From positions 1-40,731 of the forward strand of contig QYQN01000087.1 in the NCBI GenBank assembly GCA_007280895.1: 40,731 bases of DNA, written 5' to 3'. The notes below the pieces were generated by a model. It searched no databases and was not told the DNA's origin. It saw nothing but the letters and a program-made list of their open reading frames with translations. Position numbers and translations under genes: made by a program. Origin of the DNA: Methylococcaceae bacterium (GTDB taxonomy: Bacteria; Pseudomonadota; Gammaproteobacteria; Methylococcales; Methylomonadaceae). This document shows, in pieces, positions 24,685 through 35,200 of the stretch (position 1 is its first letter; every line of letters begins with the position of its first letter).

Positions 24685-27102
24685 ATGACAGATTTGCCAA
24701 AAGAAAATGTATTAATTCCAGTGTTACCGCTGCGAGATGTCGTGGTCTATCCGCACATGGTGATTCCTTTGTTTGTTGGTAGGGAGCGTTCAATTGACGC
24801 GTTAGACACTGCAATGAATGAAGGTAAGCACGTTTTGTTGGTGGCACAAAAAGAAGCTGAAGTCGATGAGCCTGAATTCTCTGATTTATATCATGTGGGC
24901 ACTTTAGCCAATATTTTACAGCTATTAAAGCTGCCAGATGGTACGGTTAAAGTCTTGGTCGAGGGTACTGAGCGCAGTCAAGTGCTGACTTATAAAAATA
25001 CGGGAAGCTTTTTTTCTGCCACCATTCAGCCCATGGAAGATACCCTAAGCTTATCCGAGCAAGAACAGGATGTCTTGCAGCGCACGGCAATTAGTTCCTT
25101 TGAGCAATACGTTAAGCTAAATAATAAAATTCCCCCTGAAGTATTGACGTCGTTGGCAGGTATCGATGATTTAAGCCGTTTAGCAGACACCATGGCTGCG
25201 CATATGAGTTTAAAAGTTCAAGAAAAGCAAAAAATTCTTGAAAATTCAGATATTGAAAATCGTTTAGAAAGTTTAATGACGTTAATGGAAGGCGAAGTCG
25301 ATATCTTAGAAATGGAAAAAAAGATTCGTGTTCGTGTTAAGCAGCAAATGGAAAAAAATCAAAGGGAGTATTATTTGAATGAGCAAATGAAAGCCATTCA
25401 AAAAGAATTGGGTGATATGGAAGATGTGCCGAATGAAATTGAAGAATTAGAGCGGAAAATTGTTGAAGCAGGTATGTCCCCTGAAGCAAGAAGTAAAGCG
25501 CATGCTGAACTTAACAAGCTTAAATTAATGTCACCGATGTCTGCAGAAGCAACTGTAGTGCGTAATTATATTGATTGGATGGTAAACGTTCCTTGGAAGA
25601 AGAAAACTAAGGTACGTCACGATTTAAAAATTGCGGAACAGGTTTTAGAACAAGAGCATTATGGACTTGAAAAAGTAAAAGAACGTATTTTGGAATACCT
25701 TGCTGTTCAGCAGCGTGTTAAACAGCTGAAGGGACCTATCTTGTGTTTAGTTGGACCTCCAGGCGTGGGGAAAACGTCATTAGGTGAATCAATTGCCAGA
25801 GCAACGAATCGTAAGTATGTCCGAATGGCCTTAGGTGGGGTGCGTGACGAGGCCGAAATACGCGGTCATCGTCGAACCTATATTGGTTCAATGCCGGGCA
25901 AAATATTGCAAAATTTGGCGAAAGTAAAAACACGTAATCCTATGTTTTTATTAGATGAAATTGATAAAATGGCGGCTGATTTTCGTGGTGATCCAGCGTC
26001 AGCATTGCTGGAGGTTTTAGATCCCGAGCAAAATCATATGTTTTCAGATCATTATCTTGAGGTGGATTTTGATTTATCTGATGTGATGTTTGTCGCGACG
26101 GCAAATACTATGAATATCCCACCTGCATTGTTAGATAGAATGGAGGTTATTCGTTTATCTGGGTATACCGAAGATGAAAAAATCAATATTGCGTTGCGTT
26201 ATTTGATTCCTAAGCAAATCAAAAACAATGGACTTAAAGACAAAGAAATAGATATTTCTGAATCGGCAGTGAGAAATATGATTAGATTTTATTCACGAGA
26301 AGCAGGCGTAAGAAGTCTGGAGCGTGATATTTCTAAAATTTGTAGAAAAGTGGTGAAAACACTTTTATTGCAAGCTGATCATCACAAAATATTTATTACT
26401 GAAGAAAATTTAGGTGATTATTTAGGCGTCAAACGCTTTAATTATGGTGTTGCAGAAGAGCGGGATCAAATTGGGCAGGTGACTGGATTGGCGTGGACTG
26501 AAGTTGGCGGCGAGTTACTTACCATCGAAACCGCAGTTATTCCTGGTAAGGGTAAAAATCTTGCGACGGGTAAATTAGGTTCGGTGATGAAAGAATCTAT
26601 CGAAGCCGCCATGACTGTAGTAAGAAGTCGTTCGCAAATTTTAGGTATTGATAATGAATTGTTTCAAAAAAATGACATTCATATCCATGTACCTGAAGGA
26701 GCTACCCCAAAAGATGGCCCAAGTGCTGGTATTGGAATGTGTACCGCTATTATTTCCGCACTGACAAAAATTCCTGTAAGAGCAAATGTCGCCATGACGG
26801 GTGAAATTACCTTGCGTGGCGAAGTACTACCCATTGGTGGCTTAAAAGAAAAGCTTTTAGCAGCACATCGTGGCGGTATCACTACGGTATTAATTCCTGC
26901 TGAAAATGAAAAAGATTTGGTTGAAATACCTGAAAATATTAAACAAAATTTATTAATCAAGCCAGTTCATTGGATTGACGAAGTCTTAGAGGTCGCTTTG
27001 CAATATATGCCCGTTCCTATTGAAAAAGTATCGGTAGATGAGGCTGTTAATGTTGAAAATGAATCCATTAAAGCCGTTGTGACAGGCTTAACGGCACATT
27101 AA
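24685..27102 (+). CDS. lon: ATP-dependent protease Lon
   Basis: An 805-aa cytoplasmic AAA+ serine protease that degrades misfolded and regulatory proteins. N-terminal substrate-recognition domain: [20 protein letters not shown] opens the family. The ATPase has Walker [10 protein letters not shown] (Lys363), Walker [10 protein letters not shown] and the sensor region. The C-terminal protease domain has the catalytic pair Ser680 (KDGPSAG) and Lys723 (GGLKEKL), equal to Ser679/Lys722 of E. coli. A coiled-coil region lies around 190-270. Length is normal. The following hupB, tRNA and ppiD genes give the familiar lon-hupB-ppiD order; hupB has its own promoter. Confidence 0.97.
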   Translation: MTDLPKENVLIPVLPLRDVVVYPHMVIPLFVGRERSIDALDTAMNEGKHVLLVAQKEAEVDEPEFSDLYHVGTLANILQLLKLPDGTVKVLVEGTERSQVLTYKNTGSFFSATIQPMEDTLSLSEQEQDVLQRTAISSFEQYVKLNNKIPPEVLTSLAGIDDLSRLADTMAAHMSLKVQEKQKILENSDIENRLESLMTLMEGEVDILEMEKKIRVRVKQQMEKNQREYYLNEQMKAIQKELGDMEDVPNEIEELERKIVEAGMSPEARSKAHAELNKLKLMSPMSAEATVVRNYIDWMVNVPWKKKTKVRHDLKIAEQVLEQEHYGLEKVKERILEYLAVQQRVKQLKGPILCLVGPPGVGKTSLGESIARATNRKYVRMALGGVRDEAEIRGHRRTYIGSMPGKILQNLAKVKTRNPMFLLDEIDKMAADFRGDPASALLEVLDPEQNHMFSDHYLEVDFDLSDVMFVATANTMNIPPALLDRMEVIRLSGYTEDEKINIALRYLIPKQIKNNGLKDKEIDISESAVRNMIRFYSREAGVRSLERDISKICRKVVKTLLLQADHHKIFITEENLGDYLGVKRFNYGVAEERDQIGQVTGLAWTEVGGELLTIETAVIPGKGKNLATGKLGSVMKESIEAAMTVVRSRSQILGIDNELFQKNDIHIHVPEGATPKDGPSAGIGMCTAIISALTKIPVRANVAMTGEITLRGEVLPIGGLKEKLLAAHRGGITTVLIPAENEKDLVEIPENIKQNLLIKPVHWIDEVLEVALQYMPVPIEKVSVDEAVNVENESIKAVVTGLTAH

Positions 27103-27242
27103 TTAATAACCTGTTGAGCGTGTTTCTTTATTAGAAAATCGCAATATTATTATTTAACTTATTAATTTAATAAAGCAATGAGAGTGTGAATGGTTTGTGT
27201 GTTAAGTAATATATTTAATGGATATTTTAAGTAACATGTAAC

Positions 27243-27272
27243 TTGACACTGGCTAAGTTCAGTTGATATAAC
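27243..27272 (+). promoter_or_regulatory. Sigma70 promoter of hupB
   Basis: A perfect -35 TTGACA (27243-27248) and TATAAC (27267-27272, 5 of 6) are separated by 18 bp. The start point would be near 27279, giving a leader of about 75 nt before hupB. It is one of the strongest promoter matches in the window. Confidence 0.65.
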
Positions 27273-27354
27273 TATCGAAGTTGTTGTTTATTGCATGAGC
27301 ATTGAAAACAGACATCAAACTGTTACTATAAAAAAAACTTCCTAAGGGGGAATA

Positions 27355-27645
27355 ATGAACAAATCTGAACTTATCGACGCAATTGCAGAGTCAGCACAAT
27401 TGACTAAAGCAGAAGCAGAGAGGGCTTTAAATGGTTTTTTAAGTGTTGTTACTAAGGCCTTAAGTGATACAAGCGTTGAACCTAAAGATCGTTCAGTAGC
27501 GTTGGTTGGCTTTGGTACTTTTGCAGTTAAAGAAAGAGCAGAGCGTAAAGGTCGCAATCCACAAACTGGTGAAGAAATTACCATTAAAGCTGCAAAAATT
27601 CCTGCATTTAAAGCTGGAAAAACGTTAAAAGATGCTGTAAACTAG
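27355..27645 (+). CDS. hupB: DNA-binding protein HU-beta
   Basis: A 96-aa nucleoid protein. The start [20 protein letters not shown] and the DNA-binding arm [20 protein letters not shown], then [20 protein letters not shown], are clear HU signatures. It binds, bends and compacts DNA as a dimer. It is six residues longer than E. coli HupB: the turn between helix 2 and the first strand reads [16 protein letters not shown] instead of a short loop. A strong Shine-Dalgarno AAGGGGG (27343-27349) precedes ATG 27355. The tRNA-Val gene begins 12 bases after the stop. Confidence 0.96.
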   Translation: MNKSELIDAIAESAQLTKAEAERALNGFLSVVTKALSDTSVEPKDRSVALVGFGTFAVKERAERKGRNPQTGEEITIKAAKIPAFKAGKTLKDAVN

Positions 27646-27657
27646 GTTTCATTAGTC

Positions 27658-27733
27658 GGGTGCTTAGCTCAGCTGGGAGAGCATCGCCCTTACAAGGCGA
27701 GGGTCGGGGGTTCGAACCCCTCAGCACCCACCA
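27658..27733 (+). tRNA. tRNA-Val (anticodon TAC)
   Basis: A 76-nt cloverleaf with acceptor GGGTGCT (27658-27664) pairing AGCACCC (27723-27729), discriminator A and encoded CCA (27731-27733). The D-arm GCTC...GAGC and T-loop TTCGAAC are intact. The anticodon loop CTTACAA carries TAC, reading GUA valine codons. It starts 12 bases after hupB and shares a terminator with the next tRNA. Confidence 0.96.
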
Positions 27734-27739
27734 GACTTT

Positions 27740-27816
27740 GGAGTGGTAGTTCAGTTGGTTAGAATACCGGCCTGTCACGCCGGTGGTCGCGGGTTCGAGT
27801 CCCGTCCGCTTCGCCA
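27740..27816 (+). tRNA. tRNA-Asp (anticodon GTC)
   Basis: A 77-nt cloverleaf: acceptor GGAGTGG (27740-27746) pairs with CCGCTTC (27806-27812) with two G-U pairs, discriminator G, encoded CCA at 27814-27816. The anticodon loop CTGTCAC carries GTC. The sequence closely resembles bacterial tRNA-Asp, including GTAGTTCAG and the TTCGAGT T-loop. It lies 6 bases after tRNA-Val. Confidence 0.96.
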
Positions 27817-27823
27817 AAAAAAC

Positions 27824-27860
27824 AAAAGCCCCGTACCACTTTGGTTCGGGGCTTTTTTTT
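27824..27860 (+). terminator. Rho-independent terminator after the tRNAs
   Basis: AAAAGCCCCG (27824-27833) and CGGGGCTTTT (27847-27856) form a 10-bp stem, extended inside by ACC/GGT, followed by a run of eight T (27853-27860). It is the clearest intrinsic terminator in the window and ends the hupB/tRNA transcript before ppiD. Confidence 0.93.
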
Positions 27861-27894
27861 GCATTGTATTTTTTGAATAAGTTAGGGTAACGCT

Positions 27895-29775
27895 ATGCTC
27901 ACAAAGATTAGAGAAAAATCACAAGGTGTATTTTCATGGGTAATATTGATTGTAATCTGTATTCCTTTTGCGCTGTGGGGTATTAATAATTACGATGATA
28001 ATGGACAAGAGGTCGCTTTGGCCTCGGTTGGAGATAAGGATTTTTTTCAGCGCGATGTCAATAAAGCTTATGATCAGTTCAGCCAAAGTTTACGAGGATT
28101 AGGCTTAGACGAGCAGTTGCTTAAGCAGCAAGCATTGCAAAAATTAATAAAAGATGAAGTGTTATTGCAATATGTTCAAGCGCGAGGTCTGGCTGTTACT
28201 GATGCAACTATCAGAGAATTTATCGCAAAATTAGACTATTTTCAAACTGAAGGTCGGTTTGATGAAGGCAAATATAAATCATTACTTGCGGCTCAGCGCT
28301 TATCTTCCGCTGAGTTTGTTAACAGAATTAAAAAAGCATTAATGATGGAGCAATTTCAAAACAGCATTCTTCAAACGTCTATTGCCACTGATTATGATGT
28401 TGAAGGTTTCTTTAAAATACAAAATCAACAGCGTGATGTAGATTATGTGACCGTAGCGGTAGCGCCAGCAACTGTGCAGCCCACCAAAGAAGAAATCGAG
28501 GCGTATTACCGTCAGCATCAAGACGTATTTCAAGCACCTGAGCAAATGTCAGTTGAATATGTAGAATTATCGTTGCCCGAGTTGGCTAAAAAAATCATCG
28601 TAACCGATGATAAATTACAGGCTTTTTACCAAGAACAAAAAGATCAATATACCTTGCCAGAGCGCAGAAAGATTAGTCATATTCTATTTGCGGTAAATGA
28701 TAAAGTTACTGAGCAGATCGCCTTAGAAAAAGCTCAAAAAGCCAAGCAGATATTGGCAAGCAAAGCTTTTGCAAGTGTCGCAGCGGATCAGTCAGATGAT
28801 AAAGTCACGGCAAAACTAGGCGGTGACTTAGGTTTGTTTAACGTAGGTGTGATGGAAAAATCGTTTGAAGATGCGGCAATGAAATTACGTTTAAATGAAG
28901 TTTCAGAGCCTGTTAAATCTGCGTTTGGTTATCATTTAATTAAAGTTACTGAGTTATTGCCGGCAGAAATTAAAGCCTTTGATACGGTAAAAGAAGATTT
29001 GCTAAAAGCCTATCAAAAGGTTCAGGCAGAGAACGCCTTTTACGAAGAGGCCGAGGGATTAACTGAGTTAAGTTATCAAAATCCAGATAATCTTCACACA
29101 GTAGCTGAATCGTTAGGATTAACTATTCAGAAAACGACGTTGTTTACTAAAGATAGCGGTGAAGGTGTTGCTGCAGACGCTAAAGTGCGAGGTGCGGCAT
29201 TCACTGACGAAGTGTTGCAGGGTAATAATAGTAGCGCTATCGAATTAGGTGCGGATAAAGTAGTTGTGTTACGTTTATTGGCTCATAAGCCAGCAGCGAG
29301 CAAAGAATTGAGTGCGGTTACAAAAGAAATTGTGACGGTGATTTTAAATGAAAAGGCAAAAAATGTGGCTGTTGAAAAAGCCAAGCAGATATTGACGCGT
29401 TTAGAAGCTAATGAGAGCTTGGTTAAGCTGGCTGAAGAAAATAAGTTAAGCTTAAAAAGCCTCAACTCCTTAACTCGACGCTCAACTGAGGTGGAGTTGC
29501 CATTGCGTGAAGCGATATTTAAAGCTGCCAAACCGGTGCTTAATAAACCCAGTATTTTCAGTGTGCCTATGGCTAATGGTGATCAAGTGATTTTATCATT
29601 GCATAAAGTCACCGAAGGGGTGATGAGTGACGACGAGAAAAAGCAGCTTGAGGTAGCGAAAAAGAATATTGCCAATACCTTTGCACAAGAAGAATTTAAC
29701 GCAGTATTGAGTAGTTTAGAGGCGAGTGCAGATATTAAAATCAAGCCGGCCGCAGCAAATAAAGCAAGCGAGTAA
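27895..29775 (+). CDS. ppiD: Periplasmic folding chaperone PpiD (SurA-like parvulin)
   Basis: A 626-aa protein anchored in the inner membrane by one N-terminal helix (about residues 12-30, VFSWVILIVICIPFALWGI) with the rest in the periplasm. After a SurA_N-like chaperone region (about 40-190), the parvulin domain appears near 255-365: RRKISHILFAVN, GGDLGLFNVGVMEKSFEDAA and FGYHLIKVTE. PpiD assists folding of newly exported proteins near the Sec translocon. Length matches E. coli PpiD (623 aa). A good ribosome binding site (AGGG at 27884-27887) precedes ATG 27895. The position after lon-hupB is conserved in gammaproteobacteria. Confidence 0.93.
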   Translation: MLTKIREKSQGVFSWVILIVICIPFALWGINNYDDNGQEVALASVGDKDFFQRDVNKAYDQFSQSLRGLGLDEQLLKQQALQKLIKDEVLLQYVQARGLAVTDATIREFIAKLDYFQTEGRFDEGKYKSLLAAQRLSSAEFVNRIKKALMMEQFQNSILQTSIATDYDVEGFFKIQNQQRDVDYVTVAVAPATVQPTKEEIEAYYRQHQDVFQAPEQMSVEYVELSLPELAKKIIVTDDKLQAFYQEQKDQYTLPERRKISHILFAVNDKVTEQIALEKAQKAKQILASKAFASVAADQSDDKVTAKLGGDLGLFNVGVMEKSFEDAAMKLRLNEVSEPVKSAFGYHLIKVTELLPAEIKAFDTVKEDLLKAYQKVQAENAFYEEAEGLTELSYQNPDNLHTVAESLGLTIQKTTLFTKDSGEGVAADAKVRGAAFTDEVLQGNNSSAIELGADKVVVLRLLAHKPAASKELSAVTKEIVTVILNEKAKNVAVEKAKQILTRLEANESLVKLAEENKLSLKSLNSLTRRSTEVELPLREAIFKAAKPVLNKPSIFSVPMANGDQVILSLHKVTEGVMSDDEKKQLEVAKKNIANTFAQEEFNAVLSSLEASADIKIKPAAANKASE

Positions 29776-29837
29776 GCAAGGCGTAAAGACTAGCTGGCGT
29801 CACTTAATACGTCGTGTTCCAGTTAGACTTTTCATGC

Positions 29838-31118
29838 TTAATCGTTGCAATGTCGTTTTATGGGGAAGTGGCAGTTAAAGCTACTTCCTTCCCCCATTTT
29901 GCTCGTTATTTCAAGTTGTGCGTCATGACGCATCAAGGCATGTTTAACAATGGCTAAACCCAGTCCCGTGCCAGGAATTTTTTTTCGTCGTTTCGTATCA
30001 ACCCGGTAAAAACGCTCAGTAATGCGTGGGATTTCTGTTTCAGGAATACCCTCACCATAATCTTTAATTGCTAAAATAATTTCTGTTTCAGTCTGGTACC
30101 AGCGGACTTCCACTAAAGAATCATCAGGCGAATATTTAAGTGCATTGCCCAGCAAATTTGTGAATGCGCTGCGTAAATCTTGTTCTTCACCCATAATATG
30201 AGCTGACGATTCAAGGGTTAATTCAATTCGTCGTGAAGCACTTTCAAGGGCATCACCTTCTTTGCAGATTTGGCTTAATAATGCTGGAATATCAATGCAT
30301 TGTTGTTTTTTCTGCTGAGTTTCAAGGCGTGTTAGGAAAAGCAAGTCATCAACCAAGTGCTGCATTCGTTCGGTTTGCCCAAGCATCTCTTTAAAAGACG
30401 TGGTTAATAACGGAGAGCCACCGTCATCCATGTCTTTCATGGTTTCAAGATAGCCTTTTAAAACGGTTAGCGGTGTTCTTAATTCGTGAGAGACATTGGC
30501 CACAAAGTCTTTACGAATCGTCTGCATTTTTTTTAGCTGCGTTACATCTTGTGCAAGTAACAGTCTAAGTCCTGAGCCATAAGGAATAATGCGAACTTCT
30601 AAGATGATGCAGTTATTGACTGGCGAGGGCAGAATAACGGGTTCGCTGTAGCTTCCTGATTTAAGGTAGCGAATGAATTCTGGGTAACGAATAAGATTAA
30701 TCAGGCGTTGACCTTTATCAATTTGTTGCAAACCAAGAATTTGCCTAGCTGCTTTATTCGCCCATTCAATTTCATCATTATTATCTAACACAACGGCGGC
30801 ATCGGGCAGTGCTTCGGTAGATTGTCTGAATTGTTCGATTAATTTGCGTAATTTTTTCTTACGGCGTTTTTCACTTTTTTTTATGCGATAGATTTGGTAA
30901 TAAATTTCCTCCCAAATCCCGCTGGTTTTAGGATATTCGCCTTTGCCACCTTGACTAATCCACTTCTCAAAACGTCTTATTTGAGAAAGCTGAATGAACA
31001 GAATGATTAATGTTAGCAACAATAATGTCTGAACAAGATAGCCGGTTAAGCCTCCTACTAAAAAAACACTTAGATAAAGCAGAATCAGGCGGGTGAATTC
31101 TTGATGCCAAGGATGCAT
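29838..31118 (-). CDS. phoR: Phosphate regulon sensor kinase PhoR
   Basis: A 426-aa histidine kinase. Two hydrophobic segments near residues 10-45 form a short hairpin anchor, and a basic linker (KKSEKRRKKKLRK) follows. A PAS domain spans about 100-190, the HisKA box FVANVSHELRTPL has phospho-acceptor His211, and the ATP-binding part shows N-box FTNLLGNALKYSP, G1 DYGEGIP and G2 GTGLGLAIVKHAL. The layout is that of PhoR, which senses phosphate supply through PstSCAB/PhoU. It starts 3 bases after the phoB stop, so the two are one operon. No pst genes are in the window. Confidence 0.92.
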   Translation of the reverse strand: MHPWHQEFTRLILLYLSVFLVGGLTGYLVQTLLLLTLIILFIQLSQIRRFEKWISQGGKGEYPKTSGIWEEIYYQIYRIKKSEKRRKKKLRKLIEQFRQSTEALPDAAVVLDNNDEIEWANKAARQILGLQQIDKGQRLINLIRYPEFIRYLKSGSYSEPVILPSPVNNCIILEVRIIPYGSGLRLLLAQDVTQLKKMQTIRKDFVANVSHELRTPLTVLKGYLETMKDMDDGGSPLLTTSFKEMLGQTERMQHLVDDLLFLTRLETQQKKQQCIDIPALLSQICKEGDALESASRRIELTLESSAHIMGEEQDLRSAFTNLLGNALKYSPDDSLVEVRWYQTETEIILAIKDYGEGIPETEIPRITERFYRVDTKRRKKIPGTGLGLAIVKHALMRHDAQLEITSKMGEGSSFNCHFPIKRHCND

Positions 31119-31121
31119 ACG

Positions 31122-31814
31122 TTATGACACTAATGAAAAACGGTAACCAAAACCTCTTACTGTTTGAACTAAATCTTCGCGACCGTGCTCGCCAAGGATT
31201 CTCCGCAAGCGACGAATATGGACATCAATCGTCCGTTCTTCAATATACACACTACGTCCCCATACCTGATCAAGTAATTGCGTGCGGCTGTAAACTTTAT
31301 CGGGATGGGTCATAAAAAATTGCATTAAACGGAATTCAGTTGGGCTAACTTCTAATTGTTTATTGCCAATACTAAAACGATGTTGTTCGGTATCTAAGGT
31401 TAAATCACCTAAGACAATTTGTGCTAAACCTTGAATTTTACCGCTACGTCTAAGGACGGCACGAATCCGCGCAACCAACTCCTTTGGGGAAAAGGGCTTG
31501 GTGATATAATCGTCTGCACCAATTTCAAGTCCTCTAACTTTATCTTCTTCTTCGCCGCGTGCGGTAAGCACAATAATCGGCAGGTCACGATAAATAGGTT
31601 CTTTTTTTAAGCGCCGAGCCCATTCGACACCACTAATGCCAGGTAACATCCAGTCGAGTAAAATTAAATCTGGTGAGAAGTCATCCAAGACTTTTTGAGC
31701 TTCTTCTGCATCAGCAGCGGCAATGGATTTAAATCCAGATTGCTCTAATACCATGACCAGCATGCCTCTAATGGCGTCTTCATCTTCAACAACGAGAACA
31801 TTAAGTCTTGACAT
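31122..31814 (-). CDS. phoB: Phosphate regulon response regulator PhoB
   Basis: A 230-aa OmpR-family regulator. The receiver domain has the acidic pair Glu10/Asp11, phospho-acceptor Asp54 (LILLDWMLPG), Thr84 and Lys106 (TKPFSP). The C-terminal winged helix (about 130-228) has SPTEFRLMQFFMTHPDKVYS and TIDVHIRRLRRIL, close to E. coli PhoB. Phosphorylated PhoB activates genes for phosphate uptake. It is the first gene of the phoBR operon, with a possible Pho box upstream suggesting autoregulation. Confidence 0.94.
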   Translation of the reverse strand: MSRLNVLVVEDEDAIRGMLVMVLEQSGFKSIAAADAEEAQKVLDDFSPDLILLDWMLPGISGVEWARRLKKEPIYRDLPIIVLTARGEEEDKVRGLEIGADDYITKPFSPKELVARIRAVLRRSGKIQGLAQIVLGDLTLDTEQHRFSIGNKQLEVSPTEFRLMQFFMTHPDKVYSRTQLLDQVWGRSVYIEERTIDVHIRRLRRILGEHGREDLVQTVRGFGYRFSLVS

Positions 31815-32219
31815 AATTTTTTGTGTAGTTGGAATTAAATATTTTGTGGTAATAAAATAGTAACAAAGTGCTTGTTACCTTTTGATGACAATGTGTTGTT
31901 TAATGACAATGATGCCTCATTTTATCGGAATAGTGATTGTTTTAGGAAATAAACGCGCGTGTTATACCATTATAATCACGTCACTGGTGGTGCTAAGTTG
32001 CTAAACAAACGTTTGTTGGTATTTAGGGTAGGGTTAAGTTATTCGTGGTGAGTTCTTCAGCTGCGTATAGGTGCGTCTTGTTAAACTCTGAATGACTTAA
32101 TTATTCACCTCATTTGACACGCTCATGGCGAACGGTAAAGTCTGGTGGCTTACCCTATCTTAAGTGGGGAGTCCAAATTTTTTGCATGATTCTCTCTTTC
32201 AAATTAATAAATTTATCCA
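31815..32219. other. Divergent intergenic region phoB / hrpA
   Basis: A 405-base region without a supported gene. The phoB-proximal third carries the candidate Pho box. Further on are a hairpin CGTGTTATA-CCAT-TATAATCACG with one bulge (about 31958-31980), which includes a TATAAT at 31971-31976 but no clear -35, and a 14-bp perfect palindrome AACAAACGTTTGTT (32004-32017). The part next to hrpA is A+T rich and has no recognisable ribosome binding site. Confidence 0.5.
31857..31891 (-). promoter_or_regulatory. Candidate Pho box and -10 element of phoBR
   Basis: Read on the minus strand, TTGTCAT-CAAA-AGGTAAC (31891-31874) resembles the Pho box CTGTCAT-N4-CTGTCAC (6 of 7, then 4 of 7). It is followed after 11 bp by TACTAT (31862-31857) as a -10, the spacing seen at PhoB-activated promoters. 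A second TTGTCAT half-site lies at 31909-31903. A perfect inverted repeat GTAACAA-N5-TTGTTAC (31860-31878) overlaps the site. Confidence 0.4.
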
Positions 32220-35200
32220 ATGATTTCTTCTGATTTACTTGCTTCACTAGCTCAACAGCTGCCCTTGTGTTTAAGTCTTGAGCGGCACCTTTTAATGCGA
32301 CAACTTGAAAGTTTGCGTCAACGCGCTCGGCAGGGAAAGCTGTCTGAGGAGTCGTTACGCGCTTTAGCAGAACGTATAGAACGCTCGGTGTCGGCAAGAG
32401 CACGACGCTTGGCAAGTATTCCGGCACTAAATTTCCCTGATTTACCCGTCACTGCAAGAAGGCTAGAAATTGCTGCGTTAATTCAGCAGCATCAAGTGCT
32501 GGTGATGTGTGGAGAGACGGGATCTGGAAAAACCACGCAGTTGCCAAAAATTTGTCTATCAATAGGTCGAGGGGCGGCGGGCTTGATTGGTCATACGCAG
32601 CCACGGCGAATTGCTGCACGCACGGTTGCTGATCGTATTGCCGAAGAATTAGGTGAAAAAATTGGTCAAACAGTGGGATATAAAATTCGTTTTAATGACA
32701 AAACACAGTCAGCGACATTAGTTAAATTAATGACGGATGGTATTTTATTAGCAGAGTCGCAAAATGATCCGTATTTAAATCAATACGATACAATCATTAT
32801 TGATGAAGCCCATGAGCGTAGTTTAAATATTGATTTTTTAATTGGGTACATGAAATGGTTGTTACCCAAGCGCCCCGATTTAAAATTAATCATCACCTCA
32901 GCAACTATTGATACGCAACGCTTTGCTGCACATTTTAATAATGCGCCCATTATTGAGGTGTCTGGGCGTACCTATCCTGTTGATATTCGTTATCGTCCGG
33001 CTGAAGCCAAGATGCGCGAGGAAGACTCTGAAGCAGATAAAGATGAAACCAGTGATGATTTACAGCACGCTATTTTGGATGCCGTCGATGAGTTGTATCG
33101 AGATTTACGTGGCGATATTTTGATCTTTTTAAGTGGTGAAAGAGAGATTCGTGAAACTACGGATTCGTTAAAAAAACATCATCCAACGCAATACGATATT
33201 TTGCCTTTGTATTCAAAATTAAGTGTCAGTGAGCAAGAGCGCGTATTCAATCCAAAAGGCGGTAAAGTGCGCATTATTTTAGCCACCAACGTCGCCGAAA
33301 CATCGCTCACGGTACCAGGTATTCGTGGCGTGATTGATACGGGACATGCGCGTCTTAGTCGGTACAGTCATCGAAGTAAAATTCAACGCTTACCCATCGA
33401 ACGTATTTCGCAATCCAGTGCTAATCAACGGGCGGGGCGGTGTGGTAGGGTTGCGGAAGGTATTTGTATTCGTTTGTATTCTTTTGAAGATTATGCAGCA
33501 AGACCAGAATTTACTGAGCCTGAAATTCTGCGGACTAATTTGTCGGCGGTTATTTTGCAGATGGCCGTATTAAAGCTGGGAGATATTGAAGATTTTCCCT
33601 TTATTGAGCCACCTGATGAAAAAATGATTCGGGACGGCAAGACCATGTTGCAAGAGGTTCACGCCCTAGATAAGGCAGGAAAGTTGACTGATGTGGGGCG
33701 TCAGTTGGCCAAATTTCCAACTGATCCAAAATTAGCAAGGATGTTAGTGGCGGCTCAAGACGAGGGCTGTTTACACGAGGTGGCCATTATTGTGTCAGCC
33801 TTAGGCGTTCAAGATCCACGAGAAAAACCAGCGGATAAAATGGCGCAAGCAGATGCTAAGCATGTTGTATTTCGTCATCCTGAATCTGATTTTTTAACGT
33901 TTTTAACCTTGTGGAATACCTACGAAGAGCAGAAAAAACATCTTTCAAATAATAAGTTAAGAAAATATTGTCAGGATAATTTTATTTCGTATTTGCGAAT
34001 GCGTGAATGGTTTGATGGTCATGCCCAAATTATGCAAGTATTGAAAGGCGATGTGGCTTTCACTACGCCAGAGGCAAGTGGACGCTCAGATAAACAACAG
34101 CCAGCAACGCTGTCCCGCATAAAAGAAGTGCCGGAAGTAAGTAGCACCTTAGAAGAGCGTATTCAAGCCAGTATCGAAAAAGCCAATGCACGTTATGAAA
34201 ATATTCATCGTGCCTTACTAACAGGCTTATTGTCCACGATTGGTTTCCGTCATGAGCAGTATGAATATTTAGGTGCGCGTGGGTTAAAGTTTTTTATTTT
34301 TCCAGGCTCAGGACTGCATAAAGTCAAACCAAAATGGATTATGGCGGCTGAGCAAGTGGAGACCAGTAAAGTTTATGCACGGACCGTGGCGCGTATTGAA
34401 CCAGAATGGATAGAGCAGTGCGCTGGGCATTTAGTTAAGCATACTTATTATGAGCCGCATTGGGAGAAAAAAGCAGGACGAAGTGCCGTTTTAGAACGCA
34501 CTTATCTGTATGGCTTAACCTTGCAATCAGGGCGTAAAATTCCTTATGAGCGTGTTGATCCCAGCGCCGCACGGGAAATATTCATACAATCTGCCTTAGT
34601 GAGCCATGATTACCACAGTAACGCCCCTTTTTTTATCGCGAATAAAAAATTACTAGAAGAAGTGGGGATGATTCAACACAAAGGGCGGCGAGTTGATTTG
34701 GTGGAAGATGAGTTATGGTTATATGATTTTTATGAACGACTGCTGCCAGCAGAGGTAGTTAACGGTATTACCTTGGATAAATGGCGTAAAACTGCCGAAA
34801 AAATAAATCCTACGGTATTATTTTTAACCAAAGAGGCATTAACAAGAGAAAAAGAAGGCTATGTTAATGACTGGGATTTTCCTGATAGTAAAAAAGTGGG
34901 TAGTCTCACGATTCCTTTGCAGTATCGTTTTGAGCCAGGGCACGATGAAGATGGTGTGACGGCAATCATTCAGGTGCATCAGCTTAACCAATTAACCGAC
35001 GCTCCGTTTGTCTGGGTCGTGCCAGGGTTGTTGGCAGAAAAATGTAGCGCATTAATTCGTGGTTTACCCAAAAATATTCGTAAGCATTTTGTGCCAGTGC
35101 CCGCAACAGTCAAGCAATGTTTAGAAATTGAACCTGATTTTAAGGGTTTATTACAAGAATGGTTGGGGATGCGCCTAAGAAAGCTTACGGGTGAAGCCAT

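Noticed and set aside
27103-27242. Terminator for lon in the gap before hupB
   Set aside because: Only a 4-bp stem near 27125-27137 was found, too weak to call.
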